From assembly GCA_035654355.1 (NCBI GenBank), contig DASRXC010000019.1, positions 1 through 24,599 on the forward strand: a stretch of 24,599 bases of DNA, in the 5' to 3' direction. Position numbers and translations under genes: made by a program. The notes under the pieces were generated by a model. The model saw only the letters and a list, made by a program, of their open reading frames with translations, was not told the origin of the DNA and made no database searches. How positions within the stretch are numbered: position 1 is the stretch's first letter; each line of letters opens with the position of its first letter. This DNA is from JAFAHD01 sp035654355. GTDB taxonomy: Bacteria > Vulcanimicrobiota > Vulcanimicrobiia > Eremiobacterales > Eremiobacteraceae. Below are positions 6,641 to 14,072 of the stretch, in pieces.

Positions 6641-9600
6641 ATGAAAAGTTGCCTCAGAATTGCCATCTTGGCGATCGCGGTATTGCTTGCACAGGTAACA
6701 TGGGTTCTGGCAGGCGTCACCGGATCGTTGAATGGCACCGTTCTGCAGGAGCAAACGCACGCGCCAGTGGCGCAAGCTAAGGTGACTGCGTCTTCTGCAA
6801 GTCAAACCTCAAGTACAAATACCGACAACGGTGGTCACTTCGGGTTCGTCTCACTTGTCCCCGACACGTATACCGTGACGGTGGATAAGGAAGGCAGCAT
6901 CGAGTCGTTTGTGCAGCGCGGTGTGACCGTGCTCGCCGACCAGGTGCAGAACCTGACAATTCTTGCCAAGCCGGCGATCAAAACGCTGGCGACGGTCACG
7001 ACGCGCGCGTCGACGGATCTGGTGAAACCTGGTACGACGGCCAACGTCTACTCGGTCAACCCTGCCGCGCAAGCGCGCAGCGCCGTGCTCGGTGGCGGTG
7101 GCGGCTCGAACCAAGGCTACTCCGCGATCGCGGCGTTGCCCGGCGCGTACGTTCCGCCTGGACAAACCGGCTGGTTCCAGACCGTCAACATCCGTGGCGG
7201 CGACTACGACCAAGTCGGCTACGAGTTCGACGGCGTACCGATCAACCGGTCGTTCGACAACTACGCGTCGAGCAATCTGTCCGCCATCGGCCAGCAAGAG
7301 TTGCAACTCTACACTGGGGCCACGCCGGCCACGGCCGAAGGCGCAGGCCTTTCCGGCTACATCAACCAGGTGATCAAGAGCGGCACGTATCCGGGCTATG
7401 CGACCGTCGATCTTGGCATCGGCGGCCCCAGCCTCTACAACAAGGCGAGCATCGAATTCGGTGGTGCGACGCCTAACCGCAACTTCTCGTACTACGTGGG
7501 CTTGGGCATCATCAACCAGAGACCGCGGTATTACGACCAGTCCAACGGCGCCAGTCAGAACGCAGACTGGGGTCTCGTGTACGACATGCAGGTGCCAGCG
7601 ACCGGATGCGGCGCCGCGAATGCGTCAAACTTCACGCTGTGCTACGCCAACGGTGCGAACACGATCCTCGGTGTGCCCGCCGGACCGGGCGGCTACTACC
7701 TGGGCGGCGTGAACGTCCTGACGATCAAGAGCACTGAAGACCGCGAGAACGTCTTCAACTTCCACTTCGGCCTCCCGCACAAGAACGATCCCGGTAAAGA
7801 CGACATCCAACTGCTATACGACACGTTCCAGCTGTACACCAACTACGTACAGTCGCCGAACGATTGGGGCGGCGGACCGCAGTTCTTCTCGAACAACACG
7901 CTGGGCGCGATTCTGGGCCCGACGCAACCGCAGTGGACCTCCGGCTACCAGTATCTGACGAACGTGGGAACTCTGTTCACCGCGGCCGATCCGACACAGG
8001 CCGGCAAGATCGTGCCATATGCGTTCCCGAGCTCAGGCGCGTTTGCGCCGCAGAACATCCCCGGCGATTATCCGTCAGGCTACAGCAACGGCATGTCGAT
8101 CTACAAGCTCCAGTACCAGCACAACATCGGCACGCAGTCGTATCTGCGCCTCTACGGCTACATCGACTATTCGTGGTGGTACATCCACGATCCGATGGCA
8201 GCGTGGAACCTCGACTTCGGCCTCGCTCCCGACTACGAGCTGTGGACGCATACGCGTGGCGGGTCGCTCAACTACGTCAACCAGCTCTCGTCGCGACACT
8301 TGCTGAACTTCGAAGGGATATATTCGACGGCCAGCACGGTGCGCGACAACAACACGCAGATGTTCAACGCCGGCGGCACGCGCGCTGTGGTCGCGCAGCT
8401 CGTGAACGCCACGGATCCGATGAGCGGCATCTGCTACAACGCGGCCAATCCCGGCGTGGCGTCGTCATGCCTCAAGGGGGTGCGCGGTCTCGACAACAGC
8501 GGCGGCGCGGGCTGCGTGGTCAACCCAGCCGTACCTTGCGGCGCGAACTACCTGACGTTCAACACGGGCTGCCATGAGAATTGTCTCGGTGGCATCGCGT
8601 CGGGCGGCGTTCCTGCGCCGAGCTCGACCGCCTGCGGTGGACCCTGCGGGTGGCTCGTCTCTGAGAACGGCCCCTACGCCACGTACAATACGGTAAGCCC
8701 ACGGTTCTGGGGAGTGTCGTTGCAAGACACCTGGAAACCGAACGACCGGCTCAACATCAACCTCGGTCTGCGCGATGACATCTACACGTTCGGCTTTTCG
8801 CCGACCGGCGGAGGCACGCGCGACTTCTGGTTCAATGCGTGGAATGCGGTGTCGTGCGTGAATCGGTTGTTCAACGGCGGTAACCCGTTCGACATGACCT
8901 CATTCGGCGTCCCTGCCGGAACCGCGTGCTCGTCTCCAACACTGGCGGCGAATATCCACGCGGCGACTGGGTTCACCGGAACCTTCGCGCCGGCGACGTT
9001 GACCAATTCGACCGCGGACGGCGGATCGGTCACCTACAACATCCTCGAGCCGCGTTTGAGCGGCACGTATACGTTCGACTCCAACAACGTCCTGCGGTTC
9101 TCGGCGGGCCGGTACTCGCTGCCCGCAAACGCAGCGTTCCAGCAATACAACGCGCTCGAGCAGGATCTACCCGAAGTGTTGTTGGGCTCGCTCTTCTACA
9201 AGTACGGGTTCACGACGCCAAACCACATGGTGTCGCCGTCGATCTCGTATAACTACGATATGTCGTGGGAGCACCAGTTCCCGAACACGCAAACGTCGTT
9301 CGTGATCACGCCGTTCCTGCGCCAGACGACCAACCAGGTTCAGTCGCTCTACATCGCCCCGACCCAGGCGTTCGTGTCCGGTCTCAATGTTGGCAACGAG
9401 ACGAACATGGGCTTGGAGTTCTTGGCGAACTTCGGCAACTTCAGCAACAACGGGTTAGCGGCGCAGCTGTCCTACACATATACGCACAGCTACATCCGCT
9501 ACAGCCCGCTGCCCAATGGGTTATCGGTGCTCGCACAGGACAACTCTGACATCCAGCACTACAACTCGTTCACGAAGGCGTGCGCCGCAGCGACGCCGTC

Positions 9601-10384
9601 GAACAGTCCGACGAGCTTGTGCGGACCGTACGGCAACGCGAATGCCGTCGCCACTGAAGTGAGCGGCGTCGCAAATCCGTACTTCAACGCACCCGCCCAG
9701 TCGCTGCTCGATCCGAACGGGCACTACGCGCCGTACAACATCGTGCCCGTCGGCGTGCAGCTCTCGTCGATCGGCTACGTGGTGCCGAACGTCGCGACGT
9801 TGATCTTCCAATGGAAGCACGACAAGTGGGCGTTCACACCGTCGCTGCAGTTCCATGCGGGGCAGCCGTATGGTGCACCGGAGACGACGTATGGGTTCGA
9901 TCCGTCTTCCTGCGGAGCTCTTGCAGGCGGCGCAGGTCTCGCGGGCGACCCACGTTATCCCTTCGGCGGCACAGGAACGCAGGCGGATGCAACGAGTTGC
10001 ACCGGATCGCTTGTGATTCCAGACCCGTATACCGGCAAGTTCGATCAGCCGGGTGCGTTCGTAGAACCCAGCCAGTTCAGCCTGCATATGGGCATCACGT
10101 ACGAGGCGACTCCACGCGTGACATATCAGCTGAACATGGCGAATATCGTGAACGTATGCAGGGGCGGTTCGCAAGAGCCGTGGACGATCAACAACGGCTA
10201 CTGGTGCTTGTACAGCAACAGCCCGTCGTTCATTCCGCCGGTAGGCAACTTCTACAATCCTGGTGATACGATCCAGCCACAGTTCAAGTATCCCTACGTT
10301 CCGAACGCGTGGGGCGACAACGGCATAACCACTGGAGCGGTTATTCCGTTCAACGCGACGTTCAACGTGCAGATCAAGATGTAG
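6641..10384 (+). CDS. TonB-dependent outer-membrane receptor with N-terminal carboxypeptidase-regulatory-like domain
   Basis: The 1247-residue protein begins with a signal peptide (MKSCLRIAILAIAVLLAQVT, probable cleavage after VLA). Residues ~26-110 form a CarboxypepD_reg-like beta-sandwich (GSLNGTVLQEQTHAPVAQAK, then NGGHFGFVSLVPDTYTVTV). A linker with a possible TonB-box segment (TLATVTTRASTD) and a glycine run lead into the plug at ~150-250 (VNIRGGDYDQVGYEFDGVPI). The remaining ~1000 residues are the barrel, with alternating aromatic strands and long loops. Eighteen cysteines lie outside the signal peptide, many in close pairs, suggesting loop disulfides. The gene is monocistronic and ends before a strong hairpin. 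The ligand is unknown. This architecture resembles paralog-rich receptor families in Eremiobacterota-type genomes, from memory. Confidence 0.93.
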   Translation: MKSCLRIAILAIAVLLAQVTWVLAGVTGSLNGTVLQEQTHAPVAQAKVTASSASQTSSTNTDNGGHFGFVSLVPDTYTVTVDKEGSIESFVQRGVTVLADQVQNLTILAKPAIKTLATVTTRASTDLVKPGTTANVYSVNPAAQARSAVLGGGGGSNQGYSAIAALPGAYVPPGQTGWFQTVNIRGGDYDQVGYEFDGVPINRSFDNYASSNLSAIGQQELQLYTGATPATAEGAGLSGYINQVIKSGTYPGYATVDLGIGGPSLYNKASIEFGGATPNRNFSYYVGLGIINQRPRYYDQSNGASQNADWGLVYDMQVPATGCGAANASNFTLCYANGANTILGVPAGPGGYYLGGVNVLTIKSTEDRENVFNFHFGLPHKNDPGKDDIQLLYDTFQLYTNYVQSPNDWGGGPQFFSNNTLGAILGPTQPQWTSGYQYLTNVGTLFTAADPTQAGKIVPYAFPSSGAFAPQNIPGDYPSGYSNGMSIYKLQYQHNIGTQSYLRLYGYIDYSWWYIHDPMAAWNLDFGLAPDYELWTHTRGGSLNYVNQLSSRHLLNFEGIYSTASTVRDNNTQMFNAGGTRAVVAQLVNATDPMSGICYNAANPGVASSCLKGVRGLDNSGGAGCVVNPAVPCGANYLTFNTGCHENCLGGIASGGVPAPSSTACGGPCGWLVSENGPYATYNTVSPRFWGVSLQDTWKPNDRLNINLGLRDDIYTFGFSPTGGGTRDFWFNAWNAVSCVNRLFNGGNPFDMTSFGVPAGTACSSPTLAANIHAATGFTGTFAPATLTNSTADGGSVTYNILEPRLSGTYTFDSNNVLRFSAGRYSLPANAAFQQYNALEQDLPEVLLGSLFYKYGFTTPNHMVSPSISYNYDMSWEHQFPNTQTSFVITPFLRQTTNQVQSLYIAPTQAFVSGLNVGNETNMGLEFLANFGNFSNNGLAAQLSYTYTHSYIRYSPLPNGLSVLAQDNSDIQHYNSFTKACAAATPSNSPTSLCGPYGNANAVATEVSGVANPYFNAPAQSLLDPNGHYAPYNIVPVGVQLSSIGYVVPNVATLIFQWKHDKWAFTPSLQFHAGQPYGAPETTYGFDPSSCGALAGGAGLAGDPRYPFGGTGTQADATSCTGSLVIPDPYTGKFDQPGAFVEPSQFSLHMGITYEATPRVTYQLNMANIVNVCRGGSQEPWTINNGYWCLYSNSPSFIPPVGNFYNPGDTIQPQFKYPYVPNAWGDNGITTGAVIPFNATFNVQIKM

Positions 10385-10417
10385 CCCGACGGCTCGTTCG
10401 AGATCCGCACACATGCC

Positions 10418-10453
10418 AAGGCCGCGGGCGTGACCCCCGCGGCCTTCTTCTTT
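10418..10453 (+). terminator. Intrinsic terminator after the TonB receptor
   Basis: A perfect 11-bp stem, AAGGCCGCGGG (10418-10428) with CCCGCGGCCTT (10436-10446), encloses a 7-nt loop and is followed by the T-rich CTTCTTT. It lies 33 nt after the receptor stop. The glutaredoxin gene converges on it from the right, but the far side lacks a T-run, so it chiefly serves the plus strand. Confidence 0.9.
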
Positions 10454-10490
10454 GCGCTCGTGCGACCGGACACGCCGGTCAGTGGATGAC

Positions 10491-10703
10491 TCAGCCGCCT
10501 CCAAATCCGACGGTGACCTTCCCTTCCGGCGAAACGATGACGGGAACGGTCAATCCACCCGAAAGCTTGCGCATCTCTTCGCGCAGAGCCTTATCACGGC
10601 CGGCATCCTTCTCAATGAACGGAACGCCGCGCTTGCGAAAGTCTTCCATCGCCGCTGCGCAGTACGGGCAACCAGGCTTCGTGTAGATGATGGTTTGTGC
10701 CAT
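10491..10703 (-). CDS. Mini-glutaredoxin / glutaredoxin-family protein (CPYC)
   Basis: The 70-residue protein MAQTIIYTKPGCPYCAAAME has the classical CPYC redox site at residues 12-15 after the first beta strand. It also has the TVPVIV cis-proline segment near residue 53 and a terminal GFGGG loop, as in small glutaredoxins and NrdH-like proteins. It lacks a signal, so it is cytosolic. The ATG at 10703 was chosen because the family starts right before the first strand; upstream in-frame sequence is antisense to the DUF2784 gene. There is no Shine-Dalgarno. Instead a TATACT box sits 6 nt before the ATG. Dithiol reduction of glutathione- or bacillithiol-type mixed disulfides is expected; the exact partner is unknown. 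Confidence 0.9.
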   Translation of the reverse strand: MAQTIIYTKPGCPYCAAAMEDFRKRGVPFIEKDAGRDKALREEMRKLSGGLTVPVIVSPEGKVTVGFGGG

Positions 10704-10739
10704 GCTCGAAGTATAGCGCAGATGGATGTCCGCAATCAA
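10704..10739 (-). promoter_or_regulatory. Candidate leaderless promoter of the glutaredoxin gene
   Basis: On the minus strand TTGATT (10739-10734), an 18-nt spacer and TATACT (10715-10710) form a good sigma-70-like pair. The first base of the ATG (10703) is 7 nt past the -10, where transcription would start. The mRNA would thus lack a leader, which agrees with the missing Shine-Dalgarno. The -35 lies inside the 5' coding part of the divergent DUF2784 gene. Confidence 0.5.
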
Positions 10740-11135
10740 ATCGAGCTCGCGCAGGCCGTCCTCGGCGTGCACCTCATCGTCGTGGGTTTCATCGTCTTCG
10801 GCTTGGTCGCGATCCCGATCGGCGCGCGCCTCGGATGGATGTTCGTGTCGGTGTTCTGGTGGCGAGCGCTGCACCTCGCGGCGATGGCGCTTGTCGCGCT
10901 GCAGAAGTTCGCCGGAAAACTTTGCTTCTTGACGACGTGGGAATTCGATCTGCTGCGAACTTCGGGCCGCAGCGACGCGGATATGCAACCGCTATTCGCA
11001 TTCGGCAGCCGGTTGATCCATTGGAACATGCCGCTGTGGTTTTTCGGCGCGTTGTACGCGCTGACGCTGCTGTACGTGGTGTGGCTGTGGTATCGCTTCC
11101 CACCGTCGACGCGATCGCGACCGCGCGTATTATGA
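10722..11135 (+). CDS. DUF2784 family small membrane protein
   Basis: The 137-residue protein starts MDVRNQIELAQAVLGVHLIV at an ATG at 10722. It has four predicted membrane helices: ~11-33, ~40-60, ~70-80 (weak) and ~105-127. The layout fits DUF2784: a short first helix with H-L-x-x-V-x-F-x-V-F-G, an RLGWMFVSVFWWRALHLAAM loop-helix, and the CFLTTWEFDLL motif that replaces the family's typical CPLTxxExxLR. It also has the FGSRLIHWNMPLW amphipathic segment before the last helix. Function is unknown for the family. Its start is 18 nt from that of the divergent glutaredoxin, so the two promoters must overlap the coding regions. No Shine-Dalgarno is visible. Confidence 0.8.
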   Translation: MDVRNQIELAQAVLGVHLIVVGFIVFGLVAIPIGARLGWMFVSVFWWRALHLAAMALVALQKFAGKLCFLTTWEFDLLRTSGRSDADMQPLFAFGSRLIHWNMPLWFFGALYALTLLYVVWLWYRFPPSTRSRPRVL

Positions 11136-11227
11136 CGGGGCTCCTTAAGGTCTCCGAGCTCATCTAGCCATTTCGCCCTAACTCGCTGTTCGTAGCAGCG
11201 TTGGTCCCGCTCTACGGGCGTCGCGGC
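11136..11227. other. Short gap between DUF2784 and the TetR promoter
   Basis: The gap has no coding ORF with credible composition. A CGCTG-7 nt-CAGCG inverted repeat near 11182-11198 could form a small hairpin, but it lacks a T-tract. Confidence 0.3.
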
Positions 11228-11256
11228 TTGACACCGTTTCAAACACTTGTTTAAAA
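11228..11256 (+). promoter_or_regulatory. Promoter with overlapping TetR-type operator
   Basis: TTGACA at 11228-11233, a 17-nt spacer and TTAAAA at 11251-11256 make a strong -35/-10 pair upstream of the TetR gene. The spacer and -10 coincide with a 20-nt near-palindrome, TTTCAAACACTTGTTTAAAA (11237-11256): 9-bp arms around CT with one mismatch. A TetR dimer bound there would block polymerase, the classical autorepression arrangement. Confidence 0.75.
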
Positions 11257-11272
11257 TGCGTGTTAGAAAGCT

Positions 11273-11950
11273 ATGCCGAACACCAAGAGCAGCCCGCGGC
11301 GGCCCACAAGCCGTAAAGCCGTAAATCCCGCCCCAAGCGATCCGACGAGAGCGAAGCTGCTCGACGCCGCGACCGAGGTGTTCGCAGATCGAGGCTATTA
11401 CGCGGCGACCGTGCGCGAGATCAGCCGCCGCGCCGGCGCGAACATCGCGTCCGTCAATTATCACTTCGGCGACAAGCTCGGCCTTTACACCGATGTGCTG
11501 CGCAGCGCCGTCAGCTCGGTCGGCCTTGCGGCGCGGGCGGCGTTCGAGCGCAATCTGCCACCCGAGCAGACGATTCGCACGGTCGTGAAGGTCATGCTGT
11601 CGCGGCTGTACGGCCAAGACAAGCCCTCGGTGCCGTTCCGGCTCATGCGGCACGAACTCTCGCACCCCACGCCCGCGTTAGCGCACGCGGTTGATGAGAT
11701 CATACGTCCGAATTTCGATCGGCTGCGCGGGGCCGTCGGCGCGACGTTAGGCCGCTCGCCCGACGATCTGAAAACGCGGCTATCCACGCAAAGCATCATG
11801 GGCCAAGTCTTCTTCTATCCGTTGACCGCACCAGTGCTCGGGCGGCTTTGGCCGCAATTCAAGATGACCCCCGAGCAGCTTGACAGCATCGCCGAGCACA
11901 TCGCAGATTTCTCACTGGCCGCACTACGCGCGCAGAAGGTAAAGGCATGA
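11273..11950 (+). CDS. TetR/AcrR-family repressor, CecR (YbiH)-like, DUF1956 C-terminus
   Basis: The 225-residue protein has a basic N-terminal tail (~20 residues), then the TetR helix-turn-helix: AKLLDAATEVFADRGYYAAT, VREISRRAGANIASVNYHFG, DKLGLYTDVL. The NYHFGDKxGLY ending is typical. The C-terminal half (MRHELSHPTPALAHAVDEII, later QSIMGQVFFYPLTAPVL) fits the CerR/DUF1956 domain found in E. coli CecR, which controls the ybhG-ybhF-ybhS-ybhR export operon. The four-gene unit here repeats that order: regulator, HlyD, ATPase, permease. The stop overlaps the HlyD start as ATGA. An operator-like palindrome overlaps its own promoter. Ligand unknown; E. coli CecR is linked to cefoperazone and chloramphenicol sensitivity. 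Confidence 0.9.
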   Translation: MPNTKSSPRRPTSRKAVNPAPSDPTRAKLLDAATEVFADRGYYAATVREISRRAGANIASVNYHFGDKLGLYTDVLRSAVSSVGLAARAAFERNLPPEQTIRTVVKVMLSRLYGQDKPSVPFRLMRHELSHPTPALAHAVDEIIRPNFDRLRGAVGATLGRSPDDLKTRLSTQSIMGQVFFYPLTAPVLGRLWPQFKMTPEQLDSIAEHIADFSLAALRAQKVKA

Positions 11951-13059
11951 ACACGCATCGGCCCTCGATGCATATCTTGGTCGTAGCACTACTCTCACTG
12001 GGTCTAGCGGCATGTGGCCGCTCCACGACCGGGTACAGCGGCACGTTGCAGCCTGAAGCGCCCAACATCGGCAGCACCGTCGGCGGGCGCGTCATCGCAG
12101 TCCGCGTGACGACCGGACAGCATGTCTCCAAAGGCCAGATCATCGTCGAGTTCGATCCCAAAGATGAGCGCGCCGCGCTTGCCCAAGCGCAAGGTCAACT
12201 CGCGCAAGCGATGTCAACGCTTGCAGATCTGCAGGCCGGACCGCGCCAGCCGGACATAGACAAGGCAAACGCAGAGGCTGAGCAGGCGAGGCACGCCTAC
12301 GATCAGGCGCGCATCACCGCGCCGCACCAGATCATCCAGGCGAAAGAGCAAGTCCATCAGGCGTCTGCGGCTGCGATCGACGCGTCGGCGAACGCCCGGC
12401 GTGCCGTCGAGCTTTTCAACGAAGGCTTTACGTCGGCGCAGGATCGCGACGCCGCCGTCGCCGCTGATCGCCAAGCTCAGGCTGCACTGCACTCTGCTCA
12501 GGCGCAATTGACCGCGGCCGAGTCCGGCTCGGTGCCGCAGGGCGTACTCGCCGCGCGCCAAGCGTACCAGGCAGCAGCCGCAAATGCATCACTCGTCGCC
12601 GCGGGCACGCGTCCCGATCAGATCGCGCAAGCGAAGGCCGCAGTCGAAACCGCTCAGGCCGGAGTCGCGGCGGCGCACGCGCGGCTGGTCGAGATGACCG
12701 TACGCGCCCCGGATGAAGGCATCGTCAACGGTCTGAACTTGCGCGTCGGCGATCTCGTTCCCGCCGGCGCCGCCGTCGCGACCATCGACGAATTCAAAGA
12801 TCCGTATCTTTTTATCTACGTGCCGCAGCCCAACCTTGGGCTATTTCCGGTCGGCCAGCCCGTGACGGTGCACTCGGATGCATTTCCCGGGCGCACGTTC
12901 GACGGACACGTCGAAGCAGTCGATCAATCGGCGCAGTTCACGCCGCGCGATGTGCAAACCGCCGAAGACCGCGCCAATCTCGTCTTCGGCGTCAAGATCC
13001 GCGTGCACGATCCGAACCACGAACTACGCGGCGGCACAACGGCTGTCGTCACTCGATGA
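11947..13059 (+). CDS. HlyD-family periplasmic adaptor, lipoprotein
   Basis: The 370-residue protein starts MNTHRPSMHILVVALLSLGL and has a lipobox LAAC with Cys23. The mature protein is therefore probably lipid-anchored, unlike most HlyD proteins held by a helix. Residues ~40-75 form the first half of the biotinyl-lipoyl fold (GSTVGGRVIAVRVTTGQHVS). Residues ~75-240 are a long Ala/Gln-rich helical hairpin, and the second half follows at VRAPDEGIVNGLNLRVGDLV. A beta-barrel region (LFIYVPQPNLGLFPVGQPVT) and the membrane-proximal end complete it. It should link the ABC transporter to an outer-membrane channel; no TolC gene is in the window. It is coupled by 4-nt overlaps on both sides. Confidence 0.93.
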   Translation: MNTHRPSMHILVVALLSLGLAACGRSTTGYSGTLQPEAPNIGSTVGGRVIAVRVTTGQHVSKGQIIVEFDPKDERAALAQAQGQLAQAMSTLADLQAGPRQPDIDKANAEAEQARHAYDQARITAPHQIIQAKEQVHQASAAAIDASANARRAVELFNEGFTSAQDRDAAVAADRQAQAALHSAQAQLTAAESGSVPQGVLAARQAYQAAAANASLVAAGTRPDQIAQAKAAVETAQAGVAAAHARLVEMTVRAPDEGIVNGLNLRVGDLVPAGAAVATIDEFKDPYLFIYVPQPNLGLFPVGQPVTVHSDAFPGRTFDGHVEAVDQSAQFTPRDVQTAEDRANLVFGVKIRVHDPNHELRGGTTAVVTR

Positions 13060-14072
13060 GCGAAGGCCAACCGGCGATCGTCGCCGATCGCCTCACCAAG
13101 CGGTATGGTGACCAGACCGTCGTCAAGGACCTCAGCTTCCAAGTCCGGCGCGGCACGATCTTCGGATTCCTCGGTCCCAACGGCAGCGGCAAATCGACCA
13201 CCATCAAGATGTTGTGCGGCCTCGTGCAGCCCAACAGCGGACGCGGCAACGTCGACGGTCACGACGTGGAGCGCGAGGGTGACCAGGTGCGCGCGTCGAT
13301 CGGCTACATGTCGCAGCAATTCTCGCTCTACACCGATATGACGGTCAACGAGAATCTTGAGTTTTATGGGCGCGCGTACGGACTCGATCCGCGCCGCAGA
13401 AAAGCCCGCAGGGACGAGATCTACGAGCTGACGGGCATGGGCCGCTTCGCAGATCGTCTCGCCGGCAAGCTTTCGGGTGGCTGGAAGCAACGGCTCGCGC
13501 TGGCGTGCGCACTCCTCCACGAGCCGCCGGTCGTCTTCCTCGACGAGCCCACCGCGGGCATCGATCCGGTCGCGCGGCGCGATCTGTGGGACTTGCTGTT
13601 CCGGCTCGCCGAGACGGGCGTCACACTGTTCGTCACCACGCATTACATGGATGAAGCAGAGCGCTGCTCGAGCGTCGGCTACATCTACGGCGGCGAACTC
13701 ATCGCGCTCGGCACCCTCGATGAGTTGCGACGTCTTCCCGGCGTGCAGCCGCAAGGCACTGTGCGCTATGCCGTGCACACTGAGGACGTGATGCCGGCGT
13801 TTTCGGCCGCGCGTGCGCTCCCGTACGTGCGCGACACGACTATTTTCGGGCGCGATCTGCACGTGGTCGTGACGACGGATATCAGCGCCGAACGCCTCGG
13901 CGACGACCTGCGCAAGAGCGGCTGTGCCATCGTGGGCGTCGAGCACATCGAACCATCGCTTGAAGACGTCTTCGTGGCGCTTACGCGGGCGCGCACCGAG
14001 GGGAACGGCAGCGACGGCAGCGCGCACGGCAGCGAAGGCCACGCGCACGGCGCCGATGGCGGTGCGAAATGA
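13056..14072 (+). CDS. ABC transporter ATP-binding protein (drug/lipid exporter type)
   Basis: The 338-residue protein has a complete nucleotide-binding domain: Walker A GPNGSGKST at 40-48, Q-loop in YMSQQFSLY, signature LSGGWKQRLALA at ~139-150 (the second position after GG is Trp rather than the usual Gln), Walker B VVFLDEP at ~159-165 and H-loop His196 in FVTTHYMDE. Residues ~220-310 form the C-terminal extension common to ABC-2 exporters, ending in IEPSLEDVFVALT. The last ~25 residues are low-complexity Gly/Ser/His/Ala (for example GSEGHAHGADGG). E. coli YbhF has two such ATPase units; this protein has one, so the complex should contain two copies. Both gene ends overlap neighbours by ATGA. 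Confidence 0.95.
   Translation: MSEGQPAIVADRLTKRYGDQTVVKDLSFQVRRGTIFGFLGPNGSGKSTTIKMLCGLVQPNSGRGNVDGHDVEREGDQVRASIGYMSQQFSLYTDMTVNENLEFYGRAYGLDPRRRKARRDEIYELTGMGRFADRLAGKLSGGWKQRLALACALLHEPPVVFLDEPTAGIDPVARRDLWDLLFRLAETGVTLFVTTHYMDEAERCSSVGYIYGGELIALGTLDELRRLPGVQPQGTVRYAVHTEDVMPAFSAARALPYVRDTTIFGRDLHVVVTTDISAERLGDDLRKSGCAIVGVEHIEPSLEDVFVALTRARTEGNGSDGSAHGSEGHAHGADGGAK

Noticed and set aside
9521..10504. A 327-codon minus-strand frame inside the TonB receptor
   Set aside because: It mirrors the receptor's third-position GC bias, is Arg/Val-rich, has no start signal and matches no family.
11182..11198. A CGCTG/CAGCG hairpin after DUF2784 as its terminator
   Set aside because: Only 5 bp with no downstream T-tract.
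10736..11665. A 309-codon minus-strand frame across DUF2784 and the TetR gene
   Set aside because: Arg/His/Cys-rich shadow composition; both plus-strand genes there have clear family signatures.
12924..14048. A 374-codon minus-strand frame opposite the ABC ATPase
   Set aside because: The opposite strand encodes a complete ATPase with all motifs; this is its antisense shadow.
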